A stretch of 37,186 bases of DNA. Origin: Asticcacaulis sp. GTDB taxonomy: Bacteria; Pseudomonadota; Alphaproteobacteria; Caulobacterales; Caulobacteraceae. The notes beneath the pieces were generated by a model. That model did no database searches. It was not told where the DNA came from and saw only the letters and a program-made list of their open reading frames with translations. This document shows positions 8,421-15,717 of this stretch, in pieces. A program made the translations under genes and the position numbers. Every line of letters starts with the position of its first letter. Positions within the stretch are counted from its first letter, which is position 1. The stretch lies in NCBI RefSeq assembly GCF_027484505.1, contig NZ_JAIXSV010000002.1, positions 1 to 37,186 of the forward strand, in the 5' to 3' direction.

Positions 8421-8909
8421 ATGTCCGAAAAAGCCCAGGTCATTCAGATCCCCAACACTTTGCGCGCCAAGGTCGGCGGCAAGCTGGGTGCGCTTGATCC
8501 GGCCACGCTTGCCAAGGCGGAAGAAGCCCTGTCGTCCCTGTCCGATCAGTTTGACAACTGGCTGGATGATGAGGTGAACAAGCTGGAAAAAGCGCAGGAG
8601 ACCATCCGCAGCGAAGGCCTCAGCGAAAAGAACGCCGAACAGCTCTATTTCCGCTGCCATGACCTTAAGGGGCTCGGCACCACCTATGGCTACCCGCTGA
8701 TCACCCGCATCGCCGGTTCGGTGTGCAAGATGCTGGACGACGAGACCATTCGTTTGCAGTCGCCGCGCCTTCTGATCGACGCCCACGTCGATGCCATCCG
8801 TGCCGTCGTGCGCGGCAAGATCAAGGACGAAAACCATCCGGTGGGCGTGACGCTGGCCGAAACGCTGGAAGCCCGTGTCAAGGAACATATGGACAAGTTC
8901 AAGGACTGA
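8421..8909 (+). CDS. HPt-domain phosphotransfer-like protein
   Basis: This small acidic, helical protein (162 residues) has an HPt-type phosphorylation motif FRCHDLKGLGTTYG, where the His of H-x-LKG is the expected phosphoacceptor. The N-terminal 60 residues are a Lys/Glu-rich helix (AKAEEALSSLSDQFDNWLDDEV). HPt proteins shuttle phosphoryl groups between hybrid kinases and response regulators; the partner here is not in the window. The ATG at 8421 was chosen over an in-frame TTG at 8388. A separate nine-codon ORF with a good ribosome binding site (8384-8413) precedes it. A terminator follows the stop. Confidence 0.75.
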   Translation: MSEKAQVIQIPNTLRAKVGGKLGALDPATLAKAEEALSSLSDQFDNWLDDEVNKLEKAQETIRSEGLSEKNAEQLYFRCHDLKGLGTTYGYPLITRIAGSVCKMLDDETIRLQSPRLLIDAHVDAIRAVVRGKIKDENHPVGVTLAETLEARVKEHMDKFKD

Positions 8910-8930
8910 TACGCTTTCAGTTTTGTCACA

Positions 8931-8961
8931 AAAAAAGCCCCGGTTCGCGCCGGGGCTTTTT
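8931..8961. terminator. Bidirectional terminator between the HPt gene and the nucleoside transporter
   Basis: AGCCCCGG (8936-8943) pairs with CCGGGGCT (8950-8957) around TTCGCG, with A6 on the left and T5 on the right. It can stop both converging transcripts. Confidence 0.9.
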
Positions 8962-8980
8962 GCGTTTCAGGGTTATGTAT

Positions 8981-10303
8981 TCAGCGTGTGGCAACCGCTG
9001 CGGCCGGTGCCTTGGCCTCATGGAGGCCGAACAGGGTGTCCGGCAAAGCCCCGATGATGGCCGCCGAAAGACAGGTGGCGACAAAACCGGCAAACAGGGC
9101 CTTCCACACCAGACTCAACACCTCTTCGCGGCGTTCAGGCATCAGCACACCCAGCCCCGTCACGGTGATGCCGACCGAGCCGATATTGGCGAAACCGCAA
9201 ATGGCATAGGTCATCAGCATGCGCGTGCGCTCGCTCATCTCGCTGGCCGGGATCGCGCCCAGCTTAAGGAAGGCGACAAATTCGGTCAGGGTCAGCTTGG
9301 TGCCGAGGATATAGCCCGCCTTCTGCGCCTCTTCCCACGGCACGCCGATGATCCAGGCCAGGGGCGCAAAAACCACCGACAGACCGCGTTCCAGCGACAA
9401 GGGCTCGCCACCGACATGCGGGAACATGCCCAGCAGGATGTTGACCAGCGAGACGAAGGACACGAAGACGATCAGGATGGCGGAAATATTCATCACCACC
9501 ATCAGGCCGTCCGCCGTGCCTTTGGAGATGGCGTCGATGGCGCTGTCGTACTTGAGCGAAGAATTGTAATCGGCGACCACACCGCCCTCGCCTTCTTTTT
9601 CCGGGACGATAATGCGCGACAACAGCACGCCCGCCGGGGCCGAAATGATCGAGGCGACCAGCACGTGACCCGCCGCATTGGGCAGGGTCGCCTTGAGGAT
9701 CAGGGCGTAAGCGACCATGGTCGAACCGGCCACCGTGGCCAGACCCACCACCATCATCATGAACACTTCCGAGCGCGACAGCTTGGACAGATAAGCGCGG
9801 ATCACGATGGGGCTTTCGATCATGCCCAGAAAAATATTGGTGGCCACCGCCAGTGCCGACGCCCCGCCAAGGCCCATCGTCTTCTGAAACAGGAAACCGA
9901 AGCCCTGCGTGATCCATTTGAGGATGTGCCAGTGCCACAGAAGCGCCGACAGGGCCGAAATGACAAGGATCAGCGGCAGGACCTGAAAGGCGAAAACGAA
10001 CAGGGCGCTCTGATCCTGCACGGTATAGGGTTGCGCACCGCCCCCCAGATAACCAAAGACGAACTGCGTCCCCTGATTGGTTGCCGCCGCCAGAGCGTCC
10101 ACGCCGGCATTCACGCTGTCGAGCACGGCCTGCGATTGCGGGAAACCGAAGAACAGAAAGGCCAGAAGGACCTGAACCCCAATGGCACCAAGGGTCAGAA
10201 AGACAGGAAACTTTTTCTTGTTTTCCGAGAGCAGCCAGCAGGCCAGCAGCATGATCCCGATGCCCAGTATGCTCTGGACGTTCAGCATTCCGTAAGACGG
10301 CAT
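8981..10303 (-). CDS. Concentrative nucleoside transporter (CNT/NupC family)
   Basis: This inner-membrane ion-coupled nucleoside importer has 440 residues with about ten hydrophobic segments. CNT signatures are visible: GAQPYTVQDQSALFVFAFQVLPLI, ATNIFLGMIESPIVIRAYL, GLATVAGSTMVAYA, and FANIGSVGITVTGLGVLMPERR near the C terminus. The start at 10303 is chosen because AAGGGA lies eight bases upstream. An open frame extends further but encodes a basic, non-membrane stretch unlike the family. The gene is monocistronic, ends at the shared terminator, and faces away from the two-component genes. Confidence 0.93.
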   Translation of the reverse strand: MPSYGMLNVQSILGIGIMLLACWLLSENKKKFPVFLTLGAIGVQVLLAFLFFGFPQSQAVLDSVNAGVDALAAATNQGTQFVFGYLGGGAQPYTVQDQSALFVFAFQVLPLILVISALSALLWHWHILKWITQGFGFLFQKTMGLGGASALAVATNIFLGMIESPIVIRAYLSKLSRSEVFMMMVVGLATVAGSTMVAYALILKATLPNAAGHVLVASIISAPAGVLLSRIIVPEKEGEGGVVADYNSSLKYDSAIDAISKGTADGLMVVMNISAILIVFVSFVSLVNILLGMFPHVGGEPLSLERGLSVVFAPLAWIIGVPWEEAQKAGYILGTKLTLTEFVAFLKLGAIPASEMSERTRMLMTYAICGFANIGSVGITVTGLGVLMPERREEVLSLVWKALFAGFVATCLSAAIIGALPDTLFGLHEAKAPAAAVATR

Positions 10304-10505
10304 ATACACTATCCCTTGACGGCCCTGCACACGATTGCGCCGCCCAAAAGGTAAATATCTGATAACCTTTGAAACCAAGGCAAGCGGTTTCTTCGTCTGC
10401 CTGACACTATTTTCACTGTCCACGCCCCGCTATGACAAAAAGGCGACAAATCCAGATGACAAATCACCCTGAGCCCCTGTAGTCTCGCACCAAACCGGCC
10501 CGAGA

Positions 10506-10607
10506 GCGCATTGCGAAAAGTGTGCAACGGTTTTCGGAATTAAATGCGCGACCAAACAAAAGCTTAGAGCGGAGCTTCGATTCAAACAGAACGAAATACG
10601 CTCTAAG
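10506..10607. repeat. Composite palindromic intergenic repeat
   Basis: Two hairpins lie in tandem in the 336-base gap (10304-10639). The first has GCGCAT...ATGCGC as outer arms with CGAAAA/TTTTCG inside. The second has the perfect 9-bp arms CTTAGAGCG (10563-10571) and CGCTCTAAG (10599-10607). The core resembles CGAAAAGTG...TTTTCGG repeats dispersed in alphaproteobacteria. The remaining gap sequence should hold the divergent promoters; I see no gene in it. Confidence 0.7.
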
Positions 10608-10639
10608 ACGCCGCCCATAACAAGGACAGGACTTATCAC

Positions 10640-11341
10640 GTGAGCCCTCAGCCCGGTCTTAATGACGCCGTCGTTCGCCACCTGCTGGTTGTTGACGACG
10701 ATGATCGCATCCGTACCCTGCTTAAGGAGTTCCTGTCGCGTCAGGGCTTCCGCGTCACCGCCGCCGCCCATGCCGACGCCGCCAAGCGGATGCTGCAACT
10801 GCTGGATTTCGACCTCCTGATCCTTGACGTGATGATGCCGGGCGAAGACGGCTTCTCGCTATCGAAATGGGTACGGCAGCATTCCAACGTCCCCATCCTC
10901 ATCCTGACGGCGCGCGGCCTGCCCGACGACCGCATCATGGGCTTGAGTCTGGGGGCCGACGACTATCTGTCCAAGCCGTTCGAACCGCAGGAGCTTTTGC
11001 TGCGGATTGAGGCGATCCTGCGCCGCACCGGCGTCAAGCCCGCCTTGCCCAAGACCATCAGCATGGGGCAGATCACCTTCGACCTTGAACGCGCCGAACT
11101 GACGCGCAACGGCGCGATGGTGCGCCTGACCGAGGCCGAGGCGCAGCTTCTGAAATACCTTGCCGAACGCGCCAATGTGCCGGTTGACCGCATGGACCTC
11201 GCCAAGGACAGCGTCGATACCACCGGCCGCGCCGTGGACGTTCAGGTTACCCGCCTCCGCCGCAAGATCGAGCCCGACCCCAAGAACCCGCGCTATCTGC
11301 AAACCGTGCGCGGCAAGGGCTATATGCTGGCACCGGATTAA
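10640..11341 (+). CDS. OmpR-family response regulator (PetR-like)
   Basis: This two-component regulator of 233 residues has a receiver domain with the acidic pocket VVDDDD (18-22), phosphoacceptor Asp63 (LILDVMMPGEDG) and Lys112 (LSKPF). An OmpR-type winged helix follows, ending in RLRRKIEPDPKNPRYLQTVRGKGYML. The sequence fits the alphaproteobacterial PetR group, though this is recognition by pattern. The start is GTG, with AAGGACAGGA upstream. The sensor kinase follows after 135 bases, so the two are presumably one operon interrupted by a repeat. Confidence 0.92.
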   Translation: MSPQPGLNDAVVRHLLVVDDDDRIRTLLKEFLSRQGFRVTAAAHADAAKRMLQLLDFDLLILDVMMPGEDGFSLSKWVRQHSNVPILILTARGLPDDRIMGLSLGADDYLSKPFEPQELLLRIEAILRRTGVKPALPKTISMGQITFDLERAELTRNGAMVRLTEAEAQLLKYLAERANVPVDRMDLAKDSVDTTGRAVDVQVTRLRRKIEPDPKNPRYLQTVRGKGYMLAPD

Positions 11342-11348
11342 GGCTACG

Positions 11349-11467
11349 CCCTCCCTGCTTGCGAGGAGGGAGGACTGCGGAGTGGTGTGTGGGGCAAACC
11401 ACGCAAAGACATGCCCCCTCCGGCGCAGACAAGCTGCGCCACCTCCCCCGCCTCGCAGGGGAGGAGG
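11349..11467. repeat. Palindromic repeat between regulator and kinase
   Basis: Three hairpins are packed in 119 bases: CCCTCC/GGAGGG (11349-11370), GGCGCAG/CTGCGCC (11422-11440) and CCTCCCC/GGGGAGG (11442-11464). The outer ends are related in inverse (CCTCCC-TGC...GCGAGG against CCTCGCAGGGGAGG), as in a small non-autonomous element. Its right end supplies the AGGAGG ribosome binding site (11462-11467) of the kinase gene. Confidence 0.75.
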
Positions 11468-11476
11468 ATCGATTGA

Positions 11477-12841
11477 ATGCGCATACCCCGTCTGAAATTC
11501 TGGCCGCAGGCCATCAAGCGCAAGATCCCCAAGACGCTGTGGGGCCGCGCCCTGCTGATCATCGTCCTGCCCGTCGCCCTGATGCAGGTGGCGGTGACTT
11601 GGGCCTTTTTCGACATGCACTGGGAAACCGTGACGGCCAAGCTGTCAGAAGGGCTGGTGGGTGACGTCGCCTGGGCCGTCGATGCCTACAAGGCCGATCC
11701 GACGCCGCAGACCATGGCCACCATTTCCGCCGCCGCGCAGAAGTCGATGCAGCTATCCATCGTTTATCAGCCCGGCCGGGCCCTGCCTGAAAATCGCCGG
11801 CGCAACGCCTGGGCCGCGCTCGACCGCTCCTTGAAGCGCGCGCTCAATGAGCAACTGGACGACCCTTTCTGGTTTGACACGACCCGTTACGCCGGGTCTG
11901 TCGATATCCGCGTCAAGGTGAAGGGCGGCGTCATCCGGGTGATTGCGCCGCGTGAGCGCGCCTTCGCTACCCGCGCCCATATCTTCGTACTGTGGATGAC
12001 GGGTGCGACCCTGCTTTTGACCGCTGTGTCGATCCTGTTTATCCGCAATCAGGTCCGCGCTATCGAGCGCTTGTCCGTCGCAGCCGAAAAGTTCGGGCGC
12101 GGCGAAGATGACCCCAACTTCAAGCCCTATGGGGCGGCCGAGGTGCGGGCCGCGGCGCAGAACTTCCTCAAGATGAAGTCGCGCATCCAGCGCTATATCG
12201 AACAGCGCACCACCCTTCTGGCCTCGGTCAGCCACGACCTGCGGACCCCCCTGACACGGCTGAAGCTGGAACTGGCCATGGCCCCGCCCGATCCGGCAAC
12301 CGAGCGTATGAAACAGGACGTGTCGGAAATGGCCTATATGATCGACGAATATCTGGCCTTTGCGCGCGGTGAGATGCAGGAAAGCCCGCAAACCACCTCT
12401 GTCAACGCCCTCTTGGAAACCGTCGTGGACGGCGCCCGCCGCGCCGGGCATCAGCCGCAATTTGTCCCCCTGTCCGAAGACGTGGAAACCTCGATTCGTG
12501 TTATGGCGCTCAGCCGCGCCCTGTCCAATCTGGTTATGAACGGCTTTCACTATGCCACGCAGGTGCGCGTCTCTGCCGAAATCGAGCACAAGGCGGGCGG
12601 CAAGCAGTCGCTGCATATCTATGTCGATGACGACGGCCCCGGCATCCCGCCCGAAAAGCGCGAAGAGGCGCTCAAGCCGTTTTCGCGTCTCGATGACGCG
12701 CGCAATCAGAATAAGAAGGGCGTTGGCCTAGGTCTGGCCATCGCGCGCGATACGGTGCGCAGCCACGGCGGCGAACTGAACCTCGATCAAAGCCCGCTGG
12801 GCGGCCTGCGCGCCGATATAGGCATACCGCTGATCAGTTAA
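11477..12841 (+). CDS. Sensor histidine kinase, EnvZ type (PetS-like)
   Basis: This inner-membrane kinase of 454 residues is the partner of the preceding regulator. TM1 is at about residues 25-45 and a periplasmic loop of about 120 residues follows. TM2 is at about 168-190, followed by HAMP at 190-243. The HisKA box is ASVSHDLRTPLTRLKLEL with His253. The ATPase part has an N-box variant (NLVMNGFHYA), G1 DDDGPGIPPEKR and G2 KGVGLGLAIARDTVRSHGG. All catalytic elements look intact. The start is secure: AGGAGG nine bases before the ATG, lying at the end of the palindromic repeat. Confidence 0.95.
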   Translation: MRIPRLKFWPQAIKRKIPKTLWGRALLIIVLPVALMQVAVTWAFFDMHWETVTAKLSEGLVGDVAWAVDAYKADPTPQTMATISAAAQKSMQLSIVYQPGRALPENRRRNAWAALDRSLKRALNEQLDDPFWFDTTRYAGSVDIRVKVKGGVIRVIAPRERAFATRAHIFVLWMTGATLLLTAVSILFIRNQVRAIERLSVAAEKFGRGEDDPNFKPYGAAEVRAAAQNFLKMKSRIQRYIEQRTTLLASVSHDLRTPLTRLKLELAMAPPDPATERMKQDVSEMAYMIDEYLAFARGEMQESPQTTSVNALLETVVDGARRAGHQPQFVPLSEDVETSIRVMALSRALSNLVMNGFHYATQVRVSAEIEHKAGGKQSLHIYVDDDGPGIPPEKREEALKPFSRLDDARNQNKKGVGLGLAIARDTVRSHGGELNLDQSPLGGLRADIGIPLIS

Positions 12842-12907
12842 ATGCGACCGCGCGTTAACCCTGTTTTCTAACCCTTTATTGACCATATGGGCCCATTCTG
12901 CACGCTA

Positions 12908-13023
12908 GAGCATTCGTAGGCTTGGTCGAGCCGACGAATGGCTCCAATTTTTGTAACGCCTCATGTTTTTTCCGAAAAGTGGTGTCCACTTTTCGGCATG
13001 CGGCTCTAGAGCCGAAAAAAACA
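12908..13023. repeat. Composite palindromic intergenic repeat
   Basis: A first hairpin is GAGCATTCGT/ACGAATGGCTC (12908-12944). A second has the perfect 11-bp arms CCGAAAAGTGG (12972-12982) and CCACTTTTCGG (12986-12996), and GGCTCTAGAGCC follows at 13002-13013. ATGTTTTTT (12963) and AAAAAAACAT (to 13023) bracket the second part. The core is close to that of the repeat at 10506-10607. Confidence 0.75.
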
Positions 13024-13051
13024 TCGGCTTGCGCAGAACAGAAGGTTCCCG

Positions 13052-13621
13052 ATGGCCAAGGCCTCCACGCATCGAACGGTTGCCCGTTCCCGCGCCCCGT
13101 TGAAGGCGTGCGGTGAGTGCAATCTGTGCTGTAAGGTCTATGACGTCGAGGACGTTGGTAAAAAGGCCGGGAAGCTATGCAGCCACACGCGTGAAAACGC
13201 CGGTTGCGGCATCTGGGGACTTCACCCGCAAATCTGTCAGGACTTCAAATGCCTGTGGCTGAAACACGACGACCTGAACGGTCTGTGGCGGCCCAATATA
13301 GCGGGCTTTGTCCTGCGCCTTGAGCCGAATGGCACGACGCTGAATGTCGATGTGGACCCGGCGCGCCCGGATTCGTGGCGGCAGGCCCCCTACTATGCGC
13401 AGTTCAAACTGTGGGGCGAAGGCATCCTGCGTAACGAAAGCCTTGTGGTGGTGTATGCCCCCGAAGGCCTCTATGTCGTCACGCCTGACGAAGACCTGTT
13501 CCTGCGCCAGCCCAGACGTGGTGACATACTGGAAACCGGCATGGAAATGACGCTGTTTGGCCCCCGCGCCTTCGCCCGCGTCGTGCCCGCGGCCAGAGGC
13601 CGTGACGCGCTAAGGGCTTAA
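13052..13621 (+). CDS. YkgJ-like cysteine-rich protein (metal-cluster type)
   Basis: The 189-residue cytoplasmic protein has the motif CGECNLCC (Cys 20, 23, 26, 27), then Cys43, Cys52, Cys62 and Cys67 in the pattern C-x-IWGLHPQICQDFKCLW. This matches the zinc/iron-chelating UPF0153/YkgJ-like group. Function is unknown for the family; some members are proposed metal-cluster carriers. The C-terminal half lacks cysteines and is a plain alpha/beta region. The start is ATG 13052, preceded by GAAGG. It sits alone between a repeat and a hairpin-rich gap. Confidence 0.8.
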   Translation: MAKASTHRTVARSRAPLKACGECNLCCKVYDVEDVGKKAGKLCSHTRENAGCGIWGLHPQICQDFKCLWLKHDDLNGLWRPNIAGFVLRLEPNGTTLNVDVDPARPDSWRQAPYYAQFKLWGEGILRNESLVVVYAPEGLYVVTPDEDLFLRQPRRGDILETGMEMTLFGPRAFARVVPAARGRDALRA

Positions 13622-13629
13622 GAGTTTAG

Positions 13630-13720
13630 CCACGAAAAGAACGCGAAGCGCCTTATGCCTACACGAGTATAAGGCCCTGCGGGCTGGTTACTTTTCGTGC
13701 CTTTTCGTGTTTTTTGTGGC
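13630..13720. repeat. CACGAAAAG-type inverted repeat region
   Basis: GCCACGAAAAG at the left and two copies of CTTTTCGTG plus TTTTGTGGC at the right form a long imperfect palindrome. A GCCTTAT/ATAAGGC hairpin (13650-13675) lies inside. No gene is seen. The sequence is of the CACGAA-type dispersed intergenic repeats found in several bacterial phyla. Confidence 0.6.
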
Positions 13721-13726
13721 CAACAC

Positions 13727-13758
13727 ATAAGGCCTCCCCGATGACGGAGAGGCCTTAT
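13727..13758. terminator. Hairpin between converging genes, probable terminator
   Basis: ATAAGGCCTC and GAGGCCTTAT form a perfect 10-bp stem with a 12-base loop. Only four T residues follow on the plus side, after CGG, so termination strength is uncertain. It lies immediately after the DUF2807 gene stop on the minus strand. Confidence 0.6.
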
Positions 13759-13763
13759 CGGTT

Positions 13764-14552
13764 TTAGTCCTGCTCGACGCTGCCCGCGCCGCTGATGCGC
13801 GTATCAAGTTGCGCCGGACGGGTTTGCAGATCGACATTGCCCGAACCTGACACATCGACCTTGACCTTGCCGGTCGGGGCGATGGTGGCATCCCCTGAGC
13901 CAGAGATGCTGACATCGGCGTCTTCGACGCTGAGGCCGGAGAGATCGGCTTCGCCCGCGCCGGTAATGTCGAGCTTCAGCGCCTTGGCCTTGCCTGTCAC
14001 CTCGGCCGAGCCGGAACCGCTGATGCGCAGATCGATGCTCGGCTGGTCATAGGCGCTGACCCGGAGGTCGCCAGAGCCGGAAATCTCGAAATCCTTCACC
14101 GAAGGCGCCGTGATGACGATTTTCAACTCGTCGCTGGCGTGAGCTTCGATATGGCCCGGTCCGAAACGGAACTGCACGACCTTTTCGACATCCGGCCCAT
14201 CGGCCAGATAGAGGCGACCGTTTTCGAGGCGCACCCGGTCGGTCAGGGCTTTGGGGCCGTTGACAGTCACCGAAGGCGTGGCCCCCTGAGTATAGACCAC
14301 CTCAGCCGGGACATCGATCTTGAGCTGTTCACTGCCGCTCCAGGCAAGGGTGCGCGTCACGGTGGGCGCTATCTCGGCCTTGGTGGTCTTCATGAAGTGG
14401 ATATTACTGTCGCCATCTCCCACATCCGACAGAGTCCACACCCCGCCGTTTTTGGCGATGTCATGGCTGGCCAGACCGGCGGCACCAGCGAGGCACGCGA
14501 CCGAAAGGACAAAAGCGGAGCCGGAAATAATGGCAAGTTTGCGGATCATCAT
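13764..14552 (-). CDS. DUF2807 (GIN-domain) exported protein
   Basis: The protein has 262 residues with an N-terminal hydrophobic signal (KLAIISGSAFVLSVACLAGAAGL). The region from about 150 is a beta-helix of repeating ISGSGD/ISGSGS/ITGAGE/VSGSGN turns, the hallmark of DUF2807. Such proteins are thought to sit in the periplasm or envelope; their ligand is unknown. In many bacteria they are encoded with PadR regulators and DUF1700 proteins, exactly as here. It lies 17 bases downstream of the DUF1700 gene and is the last gene of the operon. Confidence 0.9.
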   Translation of the reverse strand: MMIRKLAIISGSAFVLSVACLAGAAGLASHDIAKNGGVWTLSDVGDGDSNIHFMKTTKAEIAPTVTRTLAWSGSEQLKIDVPAEVVYTQGATPSVTVNGPKALTDRVRLENGRLYLADGPDVEKVVQFRFGPGHIEAHASDELKIVITAPSVKDFEISGSGDLRVSAYDQPSIDLRISGSGSAEVTGKAKALKLDITGAGEADLSGLSVEDADVSISGSGDATIAPTGKVKVDVSGSGNVDLQTRPAQLDTRISGAGSVEQD

Positions 14553-14569
14553 GGTCTTCCCTCCTCCGA

Positions 14570-15136
14570 TCAGGCGTTCTGCGCATCAAGCGCGGGTTTC
14601 AGCAGGCGATAGTGCAGACGGGCGTACCAGACGAGGCCGTTGACCAGCCACACGCTGACGATAGCGGTCAGGCCGGCAATGGTGACGGCCAGAGCCATAC
14701 CCCCGACACCGCCCAGAAGCGCGGCAAACACGCCGCCCGGCATCCAGAAGGCCCCGGTGGCGAAAACGACGCCGCTGGCGATAAAGATACCGATGGCGCT
14801 CATGAAGAAGCCAAACAGGGTGCCGATGACGCCCATCAGCAGCGGCAGCAGGATCAGGATGTCGATGGCCCCAAGCCCCAGAACGGCGAACACCGCGCTG
14901 ACGGCCGAAGACGGCGACTTGGTGTCTTCCCACTGTTTCAGGCCGATTTCGGCCCGCAGTTCGCGCGCCAGACGCGCCGGATCACCCAGGGCGGCGGCCA
15001 CTTCGGCTTCGCTGCGACCGGCAGCCACGCCGTCCGTAAAATGGGCTTCGTAGTCGGCGACCACGTCGGCGATGGAAGCGGCGGGCAGGCCCGTCAGGCC
15101 TTGCTTGAGCCGGTTGATAAATTCGTTGCGGGTCAT
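14570..15136 (-). CDS. DUF1700 (HAAS-type) membrane protein
   Basis: The protein has 188 residues. The N-terminal 70 residues are a HAAS/DUF1700 helical domain (MTRNEFINRLKQGLTGLP, VVADYEAHFTDGVAAGRSEAEVAAALGDP, RELRAEI). Three to four Ala/Gly-rich membrane segments follow. It is predicted to be an inner-membrane protein. Genes of this type usually accompany a PadR repressor and a GIN-domain protein, and may form an envelope-stress or antimicrobial-sensing unit; that role is inferred. It is separated by only five bases from the PadR gene. Confidence 0.9.
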   Translation of the reverse strand: MTRNEFINRLKQGLTGLPAASIADVVADYEAHFTDGVAAGRSEAEVAAALGDPARLARELRAEIGLKQWEDTKSPSSAVSAVFAVLGLGAIDILILLPLLMGVIGTLFGFFMSAIGIFIASGVVFATGAFWMPGGVFAALLGGVGGMALAVTIAGLTAIVSVWLVNGLVWYARLHYRLLKPALDAQNA

Positions 15137-15141
15137 GTCCC

Positions 15142-15507
15142 TTACCCCTCTTGCGTTTCGGTGTGAGCCGGTTGCGGCTCAGGCGGTGCGGCATCCAGCA
15201 GCGCATCGACGCTGCGGGCAAAGCCGCGCCATTCAGCGGCCTGCGCCGCCAGTGCCGCGTGACCGGCCTCGGTCAGTCGGTAATATTTGCGCGACGGCCC
15301 CGATGAGGATTCGACCAGTCGCGTATCGACCAGCCCGTCGCTCTGCATCCGCCGCATCAGCGGATAGATGGTGCCTTCGCCCATGCCGATGGCGTCGGAC
15401 AGGGTGGAGGCGATCTCATAGGCGTAGCTCTCATTGCGGGCCAGTAGCGCCAGCACGCACAGGCCGAGCACGCCTTTCTTTAGTTGAATGTCAATGGTTT
15501 CAGCCAT
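15142..15507 (-). CDS. PadR-family transcriptional regulator
   Basis: The 121-residue repressor-type protein has the PadR winged helix: LKKGVLGLCVLALLARNESYAYEIASTLSD, then GEGTIYPLMRRMQSDGLV and SGPSRKYYRLTEAGH. The short acidic Pro-rich tail places it in the small PadR subfamily that lacks a long dimerisation helix. It heads the operon with DUF1700 and DUF2807 and probably represses its own promoter, which has an inverted repeat at 15567-15623. The ligand is unknown. Confidence 0.95.
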   Translation of the reverse strand: MAETIDIQLKKGVLGLCVLALLARNESYAYEIASTLSDAIGMGEGTIYPLMRRMQSDGLVDTRLVESSSGPSRKYYRLTEAGHAALAAQAAEWRGFARSVDALLDAAPPEPQPAHTETQEG

Positions 15508-15554
15508 CTCCGGTTTCCTTTCGACGGAGCCGTGTGCGCCCCGTGATGAAGAGG

Positions 15555-15583
15555 TGTATATGACAAGCTACTACTTATTGCAA
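15555..15583 (-). promoter_or_regulatory. Promoter of the PadR operon
   Basis: On the minus strand, TTGCAA (15583-15578) and TATACA (15560-15555) are separated by exactly 17 bases, a good sigma-70-type promoter. It would start transcription about 40 bases before the PadR ATG. Confidence 0.65.
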
Positions 15584-15623
15584 GATACCATTTTAAAACA
15601 TGTACCATTTGTAATGTAGTAGC
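15567..15623. promoter_or_regulatory. Candidate PadR operator
   Basis: GCTACTAC (15567-15574) and GTAGTAGC (15616-15623) are perfect inverted arms. Weaker similarity continues inwards (TTGCA against TGTAA). ACATGTACC lies between them. The left arm is inside the -10/-35 spacer, so binding there would block the promoter. The 41-base spacing suggests two half-operators or looping. Confidence 0.45.
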
Positions 15624-15717
15624 CATCACCAACAGGTAGCTTGCCAAACCTCGTGCCTGTCGATGAAACGAAGGGGAGCGCGGCTTGGGCCTCGACACCT
15701 GCCCGCGAAAGGCGCAA

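Noticed and set aside
8723-10354. 543-codon plus-strand frame
   Set aside because: It lies antisense to the nucleoside transporter, is His/Asp/Arg-rich, and crosses the bidirectional terminator.
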